A DNA stretch of 64,000 bases, from positions 726,668 to 790,667 of the forward strand of contig BCIG01000009.1 of NCBI GenBank assembly GCA_001599915.1, read 5' to 3'. This stretch comes from Symbiotaphrina buchneri (lineage: Eukaryota; Ascomycota; Symbiotaphrinales; Symbiotaphrinaceae). Numbering within the stretch: the stretch's first letter is position 1; each line of letters begins with the position of its first letter. The notes beneath the pieces are model-generated. The model was not told where the DNA came from. It worked only from the letters and a program-made list of their open reading frames with translations, and searched no databases. Shown one piece after another: positions 46,367 through 57,632 of this stretch. The translations under genes were made by a program, and so were the position numbers.

Positions 46367-47800
46367 TTACATGCTAAGGTTCTCCAATGGTTCCATTCCC
46401 CATTGTTGTCGTAAGGCCTGAATGGTGCCAGCACCTGGCCATGCATCTTCCTCCTCGGTCAGCCGAAGCACCCTCAGTAGTTCTTCCCGTTCGTCGAGGC
46501 GATCTGCGAAGTACGAGCCACCTAGAAAAGAAAGTAAGACCATGAGCACAGTCAAAACGAGGGGAAGAAGCCCACATTCAGATATTGCCAAGCATGCAAC
46601 TACTCGCGCAGGTGGGACGGGGTTGGAGCACGCTATGCCACACAGCATGCGGACATAGTCTACGACTTCATCCTGTGGTGCCGAGACTTTAGCATATGCC
46701 CACCAAAGCCCTGACGCGGAACCAAATACGTACCCGAAGGTGTTTCTGCGCCTCTAATGACCGAGGTCCGATGCGCGGAATGCATGGATTATAAATCGTG
46801 AGTAGAAGCATGGCCAAGTTCCAGTACGCCAGCCCCATCACTATCACAGCGTGAGCAAGCCACCCAATAATTGAAAGGGCCAACAACTGACCACAAGCAT
46901 CCAAGCCCAGCCATATATCCGGAAAGAACCTGCTCGCGGATGGATTCGGAGGTCTATAATACAGCGGCGTGAACGAAAGCGGCTTACACACATCCCATTG
47001 CTCCAGCTGCTGTTTCAGCTCCAAATACCTCGTCCTAGACGCCGCTTCAGCGCCGAACGCGAACGTGACAACATCCGCCGTGAGACACGTCGCGCGCTTG
47101 GCCCAGGTGCATTCGTCGGCTTCGGCCATGGAGCGGTCGATGCCGCACATGCTCAGGTCGGTCTTGGTGGGCCTCTGGTTGAAGATGGCGTTGTGCACGT
47201 CTTGCCGTTGGTGGACCCACAATGCGGCGTTACGGAGCCCGTTCCATTGGTGTCGTTCTTCTTGCGCGGCGGCGACGAAGGCGACGCCCCCAATTAGGTG
47301 CCGGGCGTCATCGCTTCCCCGGATCGGTGCTGCCGATCGAATGAGACAAGTTTCACATCAGCTGTATACCGTTATAGACTGACCGCTGATCTCTTCATAG
47401 AACCGTAGGAGGACGGAAGAAGCTAAGACCGCTCCATCGATGATGACCCTTTTGTCGTTAAGCATGGGTAGGAGCAGCCTGACGCAATGCTCATGGTAAT
47501 CCTCGGCTTCATTGGCATTGTAATCTGACAGACGGCTTAGGTGGATAGCTGATACTGCCAACAAAGAGCAAAGAATTACTGGGCAAGATGGTGCAAGGCG
47601 GATCACTTCAGTAGTGAAGTCCGGGTCCATCACATCAAACTTCCACAAAAGAGTCAGTAGCAATTTCGACATCGACTACACACAAATCCTTCGATAATTT
47701 GAGCACGTACCCATAGTCTTCCCACAGTGAGCTTGAAGTGACGCAGAAGGACGGCATATTTTCTATTCTGGAACGGGGCCCAAGGAGGCGCAAACAACAT
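46367..47800 (-). CDS. Fungal_trans_2-like protein without a visible zinc cluster
   Basis: Provisional start at ATG 47800. Splicing at about 47710-47650 joins KYAVLLRHFKLTVGRLW to FDVMDPDFTTEVIRLAP, then LLAVSAIHLSRLSDYNAN and SSVLLRFYEEIS. After a further intron comes DDARHLIGGVAFVAAAQEE, and HQWNGLRNAALWVHQRQDVH leads into FFPDIWLGLDAC and MGLAYWNLAMLLLTIYNP. The end is RQQWGMEPLENLSM at 46369. This is the layout of the Fungal_trans_2 (PF11951) domain of fungal regulators. No Cys6 cluster precedes it; the next gene starts 40 bp upstream in the opposite direction. It may be a regulator lacking DNA binding, or an N-terminal exon is missed. Confidence 0.7.
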
Positions 47801-47839
47801 GCTGCTTGCCTTCTTCCACCACCTCCATCAAAGGACGAG

Positions 47840-48241
47840 ATGCGTGATTGGGGTTACGGCCCCCTCATTGATTCGGACTCTGGCCTGGTCAAGGTTTTAG
47901 GCAGCCAAGTTCGCACTCCAGGCGCGTACAACGAGCCTGGATCTACCCATGAATACATCCATCCTTGCGTCCGCATACGAAAACAGGTACGCCGGGACTA
48001 TGGAAAACCCAAATGGCCGGCGCTGGCGGACTATGTCTGCGTAGCAAGAGACAGGTCGGGGCTGGCGAAGGGGCAGATAGGCACGAAGGGATTTGTGTGG
48101 TTTTCGGAGAAGAATGGGAAGGTCACAGAAGTGCCGGAGTATGTGATTCCAGAGAGCGTTCCGGGACAGACAAGCCTAGACCGGCAATTGGCTGGGGAAT
48201 TGATAATGAAGAGGTTGGATGCTGAGAATGGACTTGAATGA
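47840..48241 (+). CDS. Conserved-looking hypothetical protein
   Basis: 133 residues from ATG 47840 (MRDWGYGPLIDSDSGLVKVL). The composition looks protein-like (THEYIHPCVRIRKQVRRDYG, GTKGFVWFSEKNGKVTEVPE), with no known motif, helix or signal peptide. The open frame extends upstream without an ATG, so an upstream exon is possible. I do not recognise the family and give no function. Confidence 0.5.
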   Translation: MRDWGYGPLIDSDSGLVKVLGSQVRTPGAYNEPGSTHEYIHPCVRIRKQVRRDYGKPKWPALADYVCVARDRSGLAKGQIGTKGFVWFSEKNGKVTEVPEYVIPESVPGQTSLDRQLAGELIMKRLDAENGLE

Positions 48242-49431
48242 GCGAATCCAAGTGGTTGTTGCTCTCTGAACTTCAGGATGGGCCTGGATGGTGTGGCGTG
48301 GTGTTGATTGTGGTAGTTGCAAGCATTGAGCGTTGACTTGTGCCCCTTTATTAGCGTGTATACTTAGTTTGGCAGACACCTGGAAATTAGAACTGATTGT
48401 TAAATGCTTTGGTTGTCCCTTGACTTCTCTTGAGTGTAACAGTGTCCTATTGACTTGAAAACCCGTGGATATCGGGACATCTAGTCTGCAGACAATGCCT
48501 AGAAGGGCTCGTTGCACGTTATCCTCTTAGGGACAGTCTTGCAATATTAGCATTAGTGATGTTGCTCATTATATCCGTAACGGGCTGGAGAGATTCTCTG
48601 CACTCTTTCAACTGACCACCTGGTCATCGAATGGTTCGGGAGTCTCTCGCCCCTTACACGAATCTGGCAATCGGTCTGCACGTCAGGACGGCTGCAGCCT
48701 CCATCGGCGTTTTGCTTTGGCTTTGCTATATTAGGCACAGTCAATGATGTTCGATAGCTCTAAGTAGCCACAAATTCAACAGTGCAGGAAGGTGGGTTAT
48801 CGGCGGGTTCTTTTAAAGTTTCCTGGAGCTTCTGCAATGACCGATAAGAATAGGGGTGTCCCCCTTATCTTCATCTGCTCCACCGGGTCAGCAAGCCATC
48901 GGATCGGCCCTTAGGTTATCTCTTGAAGTCTTCTGTTTATCTTCGTCACTTCACTTTGTTCTCGCGGTCTATGACCAATCGAAATACTTTCTGGCCATAC
49001 TAATGCATCTCCCGGAGCTTATTGCCCCACATAGTAGGGCCAGCCGACGTGTGTGGAGATAGGCGTTCGAGCTAAGATCCCGCGCGCGCCAATGACGTTA
49101 ATGAGGCTTATCTTCGCATCTTGCAAAGATGATGGCATGATGGCATGTGTCAGGGGTTTGGTGGTAGACGCAGGGATGTCGCAGGAATCGGAGGAGGGGG
49201 GAAGTTGATGGCTTTATCTCTATGCTGGGATCCTGTTGGGGAGAGGAGCTGATAGCTGACATCTCCTCCTCGCGCGCACTGTTTCGTTCCCTGGTTATTG
49301 TTCAAGGGTGGACTACTTCGCGATTGTGCTACTGACTCGAGTTTCGCGATATATATATCTTCGGTGCGGGCTGGGGTTATACATACATCCACCGTCTGCA
49401 GTGTCAATTTGGATCCGTCTGGAGCGCCACC
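48242..49431. other. Intergenic, 1.2 kb, no gene seen
   Basis: Downstream of the hypothetical protein and upstream of the permease. No open frame with recognisable features and no repeat is seen. A TATATATAT tract at about 49351-49359 may belong to the permease promoter. Confidence 0.45.
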
Positions 49432-50714
49432 ATGGCGACGCAAGAAGCGCTCGAAACGCAAGGTCGGGACGAAGACCTGCTCGCAGAGCTGGGGTACAAG
49501 CAAGAGCTCAAGCGGGACTGGAGCGTGATGCACAACTTCGGCGTCTCCTTCAGCATCATCTCCGTCATCACCGGCATCACCACCCTCTTCTCCTACGGGC
49601 TCAACACAGGCGGCCCCGGCGTCATGAGCATCGGCTGGATCGTTGTCTCGGCCTTCACCTTCATCCTGGGCCTCAGCATGGCCGAGATCGTATCCGCGGT
49701 GCCGACCAGCGGCGGGCCGTATTTCTGGGCCGCGATGCTGGCCCCGCCCCGCTGGAGCGCTTTCGCGTCCTGGATGACTGGCTGGTTTAACTTGCTGGGT
49801 CAGGTTGCGGTTACCACGGGTATTACGTTCGGTCTGGCGGGATTGATCTCGACGACGGCGACGGTTAAGATGGATTATGAGGCCACGGCGGGTCGTACGC
49901 TGGGTATCTATGCGGCGCTGCTCTTCTCCCATGGCATGGTCAATACGTTTGGCGTGCATATCTTGCGCTACTTAAACAACTCATCAATATTTCTCCATAG
50001 TGTCGGGGTCAATGTCATTGCATTGCGGTGCTGGCGAAGGCGCCCACGCATCAGAGTGCTAAGTTTGTTTTTGCGACGTTCTATGATGGGACTGGAGACC
50101 CGGGGTGGTCGGTTAGGGCGTCGCCGGAGTATGTCGCGATCTGTGGTTTGTTGATGGCGCAGTATACGATCACAGGTGCGAGAACTCTCTGCTGCGAGCT
50201 GTAATGAACAAGCTGGCTGACCAAATTCCTCAGGTTTCGACGCATCCGCTCATCTCTCTGAAGAGACGCGCAAGGCAGCCTGGAGCGCACCGATCGGCGT
50301 GATCACATCCATCGGTGTCAGTGCCATCTTCGGGCTCTTCGTCATCCTAGCCTTCCTGTTCTCGATCCAGGACTTCGACAACACGGTCGGGAGCTCGTAC
50401 TCGCAACCCGTGCTGCAGATCCTGATCGACGTGTTCGGCGAGGACGGCGCGATCGTGCTGATGACGCTCATCATGGTCTGCGTGTGGCACTGCGGTCTGC
50501 CCTTCAGGACGCACTTTCCGACGTCAACTCTGATATCGGCAACGCTCAAGATGCAACGACCCAGTCGGAGCTCACTACGGCACTGAACAACCTCTCCACA
50601 GACTGGTCAACTGTGCAACAGACTGCCGAGCAAGAAGGCCTCTGGACTCCGGTCTCCCGCCGCAACACATCTCGCCAGCGTCGTCGCTCACCCAAGGTCA
50701 AGCGCTCGGCATAG
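49432..50714 (+). pseudogene. Truncated APC-family amino-acid/GABA permease with a foreign 3' tail
   Basis: From ATG 49432 this is a typical fungal amino-acid/choline transporter (GABA-permease type): LGYKQELKRDWSVMHNFGVS, GWIVVSAFTFILGLSMAEIV, PTSGGPYFWAAMLAPPRW. At about 50021 one base is missing (expected Val-Ile-Ala-Ile-Ala). The correct sequence continues in another frame (AVLAKAPTHQSAKFVF, GFDASAHLSEETRKAAW across an intron at 50172-50233) up to ICVWHCG-like VCVWHCG at about 50490. The remaining third of the protein, expected to start with LFSLTSNSRMMF, is absent. Instead a third frame encodes an unrelated tail, SDVNSDIGNAQDATTQSELT, ending KVKRSA at 50714. A deletion seems to have joined the permease to the end of another gene. 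Confidence 0.75.
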
Positions 50715-52398
50715 GCTTCTCCATCTAGCTTAGTTGCGGATGTTGAAGGTTGGCATTTAGGGAATGTTCACAAGGGCGTCGCTTTTCGGTTTGTCACAGC
50801 ACGATGAACCATGGTTCCCATTTAGCTTTGCATTGCTGTCGGAGATTGACATGCACTTTTCTTTCTCCTTGCTGGTTAGGATGTCATAGCCTGGGCATGT
50901 ACCTCGAGATACAATAGCAAATTCAGACTCTTCTCAGCTTGTGCCGATTCCCCTTGTGATGTACTCTATCCAAACACACACCGACCGACGTAGATCCTCG
51001 TTCCTGCCGATGATAGCGATCATAATCCCACAACGTTTCTAGTGACTAACTAATTGAGTCGTAAAAGTAATAAAGCTCTAGCCATGATTCCCTCGCAGAC
51101 TACCACTGCACCAGGGTTGCAGGTCCTCAGCGACCGTTAGTCAGGTTCCTTAGCAACTATCGCGATAGTAAAAGGAGCTTCTTTCCGCCTTGAGCTTAGA
51201 GCGGCGATCGACTACCAACTTGCTCTACGGTGCCTTGTTACTGCAGGTCTGCTTCTTCGCGATATTCTGCCTATCTGCTGTGCCGCTACGACGAGCCTCC
51301 TATGGCCTGAGCTTTGCGTGTCTTCTCATTTGCCTTTCCCCTGTGTATGCCTTAGGGGATCCAGATCCAGCCCTTCTACAGCACCTATTTTTTATCAAAA
51401 GAAAAAGACATGGGCAGCAGTTGTATTTACATGGTGGTGCGGGATGAGATAGCGCCATGAGGCGTGACTGGCTGGTTGGCTTGCTGGCGCAGGCACCGGC
51501 GCCAAAAAGGACGCAGCCCAACGGGTACCTGCAGCAGATAAGGGCCTGACTGACTGGATGATCGACCCGATCTTGCTTAATTAAAGTACCTGGAAACCGT
51601 AGAGCGGGACTCAGATTCTGCCACTGAAGGTCTAAATTACGGTTGAATTAGGTGAGAGTGTGGAATCTCTAGGATGATGTTGTGATCATTATTCTTTTTC
51701 ATCGGGGGCCAAGAGGTTCGTGGTATGGCAATCTGAACTTTGGGATGGGGATGGGATGGGATTCGCCACCGAAGCACCGTCACTCACGCGGACAGTTTTT
51801 CCCCACAACAGCCATCGATAGCGTACGAGTAGTACAACGCAAACATTGTGTCGCACAGAGGAAATTTATTTCAATTGCCCGATCTGCTTCTGAAATATAG
51901 TGATAATAAACCTGATTACTCCCCTGGGATTTCCCCTGCATGCATATCCCTGATTTCTCGTTCAGCTTTACCCCTGAGGCCCCCTATGCAGCTCGGTTAA
52001 GTTACGTCACCCGTCGTCAGCGGAGGTTTTCCTGTGTAGCTCCAGGCTGCAAGTCGTGACCGCATTCCGTCGGCGGGACGACATCATCGTGGCCTCATGA
52101 AGCGCAACGACCAAACGGGGCACGCCTGGTCGACGGGTAATCATTACCGTATGGCGCCGTCCCCTGGCTAATGCCGAGCATGCTGTTTCCCATACTCTAA
52201 TTCCCATCTTTTCTCGCTCTCTTGCTTCCTTCCTTTCTTACTTTCTTCCCCACACTCTTCCTCCTTCCTTTCTTCCCACACCTCCACGTCCTACCTTCCT
52301 TCCTTCAGATCCCACACTCTAAACCATCCCATCTTCATCACACCACTTCTCAACGCTTCATCGCATCTACCTTTACTCTGTAACGCGTCTCCATCACG
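50715..52398. other. Intergenic, 1.7 kb; palindrome and pyrimidine-rich leader
   Basis: No gene is recognised. A perfect 14-bp palindrome ACTATCGCGATAGT lies at 51156-51169. The last 200 bp before the NmrA-like gene (about 52200-52345) are strongly CT-rich, a usual core-promoter feature of well-expressed filamentous-fungal genes. Confidence 0.5.
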
Positions 52399-53614
52399 AT
52401 GAAGCGCAACCTCTGCATCACCGCCGTCGACGGGCAAACGGGCTTCCTCATCGCCGAGCTGCTGCTGACGGACCTCAACTTCAAGAAAGAGATCTCGTCC
52501 ATCATCGGGCTATCCCTTCACCCCAGCAGTCCCAAGTGCAAGGAGCTCGCGGACATGGGCGCCAAGATCGTCCCGCACAAGCCCGGCCGCGTCAAGGACA
52601 TGGTCGCCACGCTCAAGGAGCTCGGCACCGACACCGTCTGCCTGATCCCGCCCGCCCACAAGGATAAAGTCGATATCACGACGGAGCTCATCGAGGCCAC
52701 GAAGCAGGCTAATGTTCCTAATGTCTGCTTCATTAGCTCGGCTGGTGCGGATATGGCGGACCCTCAGAAGCAGCCCCGCTTGAGGGAGTTCATTGAGATG
52801 GAGGCGTTGGTTATGGCTTCGAAGGGTGACTCGAGCACTGAGACGGGCCATTCTCCTGTTGTCATTCGGTATGCTTGTTGTGAATGGCGTGGGCGAATGT
52901 CGGTGAAGTTGGAGCTGACTTGAGACAGTGCCGGTTTCTACGCTGAGAACCTCTTGCTTTACGCACCTCAGGCGCAGAAGGATGGAGCGATCCCATTGCC
53001 CATTGGAGAGAGTCACAAGTTCGCGCCCGTTGCTCTTGGTGTAAGCTTTTCGAGTCCGCTTCCATACGTAGCATTGCTCACCGTTTCAGGATATCGCCCA
53101 GGTCGCCGCCCATGTCTTGGCTTCGAAAGGCAAGCATGGATTTAGCGACAAGGTTCGCGGACAACTCATCGTCATGACTGGTAACTATTCCCTGATCGAG
53201 ACCTCCGCCAAAGCTAACATAGCACAGGCCCTATGCTCGCCGCTGGCCATGAGCTTGCGACAGCCGCTAGCAGCGCCCTTGGTGTGGATATGAAGTTCGA
53301 GAACATCTCCGAGTACGTCCGCATCCTCCCCTCCCCTCTCCTCCATGCAACCGCTAACCACCTTCTCCCGCGGAAACAGGCGCGAAGCCAAGCGTGTCCT
53401 CAAAGCGCAATCCGAGAGCGACGCGTCCGAGATCGAGTACCTGCTCGAATACTACTCGCTCGTGCGCGAGGGCAAGACCAACTACATTTCGACCATGGCG
53501 TTCCACGACATCACGGGCAGGCATCCCACCGAGCCCAATGACTTCTTCAAGACGTACAAGGACGAGTTCATGCCCCATCACCCGACGAAGAAGAGGAAGA
53601 CTGATGGGCAGTGA
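52399..53614 (+). CDS. NmrA-like family NAD(P)-binding protein
   Basis: Exons 52399-52868, 52929-53040, 53090-53180, 53228-53312 and 53380-53614 give 330 residues. The N-terminus reads LCITAVDGQTGFLIAELLL, a Rossmann-fold start with a degenerate dinucleotide motif. TVCLIPPAHKDKVDITTELI and NVCFISSAGADMADP follow, as in the NmrA/atypical-SDR family. The active-site Tyr-Lys of true SDRs is not evident, which fits a redox-sensing or regulatory role as in NmrA. The C-terminal part, FHDITGRHPTEPNDFFKTYK, is the usual NmrA-like ending and is followed by a basic KKRKTD tail. Probably cytosolic or nuclear; partner unknown. Confidence 0.88.
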
Positions 53615-54624
53615 GTCTTGCGAGGAGAGTATGGGAGCAGGGTGCGAATAACATGGAAGGCATGAGAACAGCGAGAATGGGTAGTTGTGAAAGGGCTTTG
53701 CCAGCGCGGAGAAAGTTCTGGCGGCGTGGGTTGGTCATGAAAACGTAGGTTAAAGCACCTAGCGTAAAAGCAATGAATTGAATAGGATGTTCACTTCATT
53801 CTGTCCATCCACAGCGATTCTCCCCAATGTGTACCTCTGCCCTCGGTCGTTCGATACTGTAGAAAATGTAGAAAATCGGTGTACCTCCCTCCAACTTGTT
53901 GACAGCAACGACTCTGATCTTTGTAAAGGCCGTATATTTGAAATTGCAAAGGAGGAGCCAAGCCGCTGGAGGCCAGACCTTCTTATGATCTTCTTTTCAC
54001 TAATCAACTCTCGTTGTTTAGGACTGACATGTGCATTCTTCACGTTTACTGGTCTCGAGTTTTGCCGTGCCAGCGCGTACCGGGCCCAGACCATTCCACC
54101 CCAACAAGTCTACGTCTTAACAGTAGTCAATCGGTCCTTTTTTTCTGCTTCTAGAAGCTGCAGCCACGCATTCCAAATCGCGAGCAGGAATTTGCGACTG
54201 CAGAAATCGGTCCTGCTTTTGTGGTTGGCCAGAAGGGAGCTCGGAGATTTTTGCTTGAGTGTGAGCTCGCCTTGGCGCCGGAATAGGCATCGCCCGGCGA
54301 ACTTAGCGGGGCAGCTCTAAATCGGGGACAGCGGTTGGAAAACGTCATCAACGGGGCTTTTGGAAAAGAAGTGTCCACAGGGCTGGGCAAGGGAGATATG
54401 TGTGGGGGAGGTAGGAGGGTAAGGTGATCAACTCTTTCATCTTGGGGGGTTTTGCTTCTGTTGACAGACACGACTTCTAGGGTCGGATGCTGCGAGCCTC
54501 GAGATTGATTGACGACTTCCGCATTCCTGAAGGCTGCGCAGTGCAATTGATTTCCCCAGAAAGGACCACGGTCTACTTGCGGACCTAGTAACTGCTGGGT
54601 ATCGGTCGTTCCATCTGATGGAGG
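53615..54624. other. Intergenic, 1.0 kb
   Basis: 3' flank of the NmrA-like gene and promoter of the RGS-LOV gene. No coding or RNA feature is recognised. Confidence 0.45.
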
Positions 54625-56830
54625 ATGGCGCCGATCGCAGCGGGGGTGTCTGAGGGCTTCTCCAACCTGCACATCACGAATAATAACGGCGGAGACATTA
54701 CGCACGAGCAAAGCCTACTGCCCAACGGGCGAAAAAACAGCAAAATAAAATCGGGCAGCACCAGCTCCTCCTCGTCAGCGGGCTCGACGGTCTCTAGGTC
54801 GACGCCGTCCAGCAAGGCTTCCAGCACAAACGGACAAAGTACGGAGCCGATGATGCCCGAGTTGTGGCAGGACAACGGGCAGTTGCGGCATAATACTACG
54901 CCGCGCACACATCGCATCACGGACTTCTTCAATGCGGATATCTTCCAGGCGGCGCTGTATGACCCCGCCATTAGCAAGCAGCTCTTCCGTTTCTGTGAGA
55001 GCCAGTATGCCGGGGAGAATATGGAGTTTCTTACCAAGGTACGTCTACAATCGAGCAGGTTAAAGCTGTCGTTTCAGGGGGAGCGGAGGATCAGGTTCAT
55101 AATTCGGATGCTGACGTGAGAATGCGATCAAATCAGGTCGATCGCTACAGCAGCATGCTGGAAGAAATCGACCGACAGATGGCGCGTATCTACCACGACC
55201 ACATCCGCCCCGGCGCGCCCAAGCAGGTCAACATCTCCGACACCATACAGGAAAGCATCGCCGAGAACCTACGACAGGCCTGGGAGGGGACCCGCCCGCA
55301 GATGGTGCACATGTTCGAGCCGGCGCAGAAGCATATCGAGCACCTGCTGCAGATGGACATATACCCGCGGTTCGTCAAGCATCAGCTGAACATCAGCGCG
55401 TCGCGGGCCCTGGCGCAGGAGTGCCGGAACTATCAGGGCTTGGGTGACTGCTTCTGCCTGACGGACCCGAATAAGCCGGATAATCCGATCTTGTTTGCAT
55501 CAGATGGGTTCCTGGCTGTTACGGGCTATGAGCGCCAGGAGGTTATTCCGAGGAATTGTCGCTTTTTGCAGGGGGAGGGCACGGATCGGGATGCGGTTAG
55601 GAGGTTGAGGAGCGATATTGAGAATCAGATGGATACGGTCAAGCTGTTGCTGAACTATAGGAAAGATGGAACGGAGTTTTGGAACTTGTTGTTCGTCGGT
55701 ACGTACGGCCCTGCTTCGTCGCTCTTTCTCGATTGCTTCATCAATATTTCCAGACCAGGAAGGAACGTACTGACGCTTCCCTTGCCCTTCAGCGCCCCTC
55801 TTCGACGCCGAAGGGAAATGCATCTTCCAAATCGGCGCGCAGATCAACTGTTCCTCCACAATCCACAGCTCCAAGGACATCCTGCGCATCCTATCTCTTT
55901 CAGACGAAGAGTCAGAGCAAGCGAGCAGCACGCCCCGCAAACTCGACCCTGCCCCAGTCGCCACGCCATCTCTGCGTGAGCGGCTGGGGATCCATAAGCG
56001 GACGAACAGCCCTGGCGGCACAAGTCCACCGGGTTCGGATTTCGGGCGCGGCAAGAACTCTGGCGCTGGAAATCCGGGGACTGGGACTTTTCGTACGGCG
56101 CCAGTGGGGTTGGAGAAGGAATTGACCAGTGCGTGGAGCGATATGACGCCGGGAGAGCAGGCGAGGATGTTCTATACTGTGTACTCCAAGGTGCGACTTT
56201 GCTTCCCTTTGTCTATACGGATCACATGCCTTCCCTCATCCTCCTTCCATCCCGGCCATTCCCTCGTCCCAACACCATCTGTGATTTAATAAGTAAATAA
56301 GCTAACCCATCTCGCGTCGTCAGTACCTCATCCTCTCGTACCACCCCGCCTCGAGCAGCACCTTCTCCTCCTCCAGCAGCACCGAAACTCTCACGATTCG
56401 GTTCCACTCGACCTCCGTTCTCTCCCTGATCCCACCCCCTACATCGGGGTCCACGCCCACCAGCACGCCCGCCCCTTCAAAACTCCACCACCTCGCACCA
56501 CACCACCCCAACGGGCACGCGCACCGCCCCACCTCGACCGCAAACCCGCTCGTCACCAGCCAGCACGCGACGCTGATCGGTGAGGATGTCTGGCGCGTGC
56601 TGGAGCGCATTGCGCCTGTCGCGCCGGCGGTCAAGGCCAGTGTGCGCCGAGCGCTGAAGGCCGGGTGTGCGGTTAGTGAGGTGTTGCTTCCCCCGCCGGC
56701 CGCGGAGGATGGGAAGGAGGGGAAGGAGGGGAGGGGAGCGGGGCTGGGGACGCATTGGACGCCATTGAAGGATGGCCAGGGTGTCGTGAGGTGGGTTGTT
56801 TGTTTGCTGAGTAGTAAGGCGGGGCCGTGA
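54625..56830 (+). CDS. RGS-LOV blue-light photoreceptor protein
   Basis: Exons 54625-55038, 55137-55698, 55793-56190 and 56324-56830 give 626 residues. After a Ser-rich leader, an RGS domain starts at ITDFFNADIFQAALYDPAIS and QLFRFCESQYAGENMEFLTK, and runs through YHDHIRPGAPKQVNIS and IYPRFVKHQL. Such domains accelerate G-alpha GTPase. A LOV (PAS) domain follows: CFCLTDPNKPDNPILFASDG, then RNCRFLQGEGTDRDAV with the flavin-adduct Cys in the canonical NCRFLQ motif, then NYRKDGTEFWNLLFVAPLFD (Asn residues that hold flavin) and FQIGAQINCSS. A Pro/Ser-rich C-terminal region follows. Fungal RGS-LOV proteins are known to bind flavin and move to membranes on blue light. It should link light to G-protein signalling. 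Confidence 0.9.
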
Positions 56831-57632
56831 TGGGGCCTTGGTGTTGAGATGGGTTTCGAGGCGCTTGGTGGGACCTGTGACGGGGAATTGGGAAAGGAGA
56901 GAGATGGAGTAAATCGGAGAGAATTTCACTGGTGGTGGCATTTTCAGGGTTTATTTCTTTCAGCTTGCAATGCATCGAAGTTCGAAGGCCCTATATTGTG
57001 GCCCTGTGTGGGCACAGAAAAGCTAACCTAACGAGGATTCAAGAGAAGATTCTCCCCTGTGACTGCTGTGCCGGTCTATGAGGTGAGAAGAAGATGAAAA
57101 GCCGACCGGTTGAAACATGTGCGGGTGGCGAAATTCATTTACCGTTTGTCGCTGCCCGCTTGACAACATTTCATTCATGTTTGCAGCGACTCCCTTGATT
57201 AATTATCTGGGAAAGCACAGAGTGTGGTCGTAGTTATCTGCGGGTCGATGCCTGCACATCTGTGAATAGCCTATAATCATGGAGATGGTACTCGAGTCTA
57301 CCTTAAAATACTGGCTCCGCAATCGTATTTATAGATATGGAGTAATTGCTGTGATGTTGTATGCTGCTCCTGGGCCTCTAATAATGCACAGCTTGGCACT
57401 GCTTTATGCACGGGTTATGCAGACCTTGGCGGCCGGGAGCGGCTTTAGGCGGGTCCGCTTCTGACGCAAAGTGCGCAATGTTGCAAAACAACACAGCTGG
57501 AGACCAAGCCGCGCAAGCCAGCCCAACACGACATCACAGCCATTGCTCTGTAGCCATCGGCCTTGCTTCACCACACGGGACATGGACCCCCGATAATCGC
57601 TGAACCCCATAATCCTCGCGGTCGGATCGAAG
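56831..57632. other. Intergenic, 0.8 kb
   Basis: Between the RGS-LOV gene and the ArAE-type gene. No gene is seen. Confidence 0.45.

Noticed and set aside
49150-49959. Minus-strand open frame of 269 residues, Arg/Gly-rich
   Set aside because: Antisense of the GC-rich permease exon.
51181-51450. Possible transposon remnant
   Set aside because: An open stretch with a hydrophobic translation, but no terminal repeats, transposase motif or second copy in the window.
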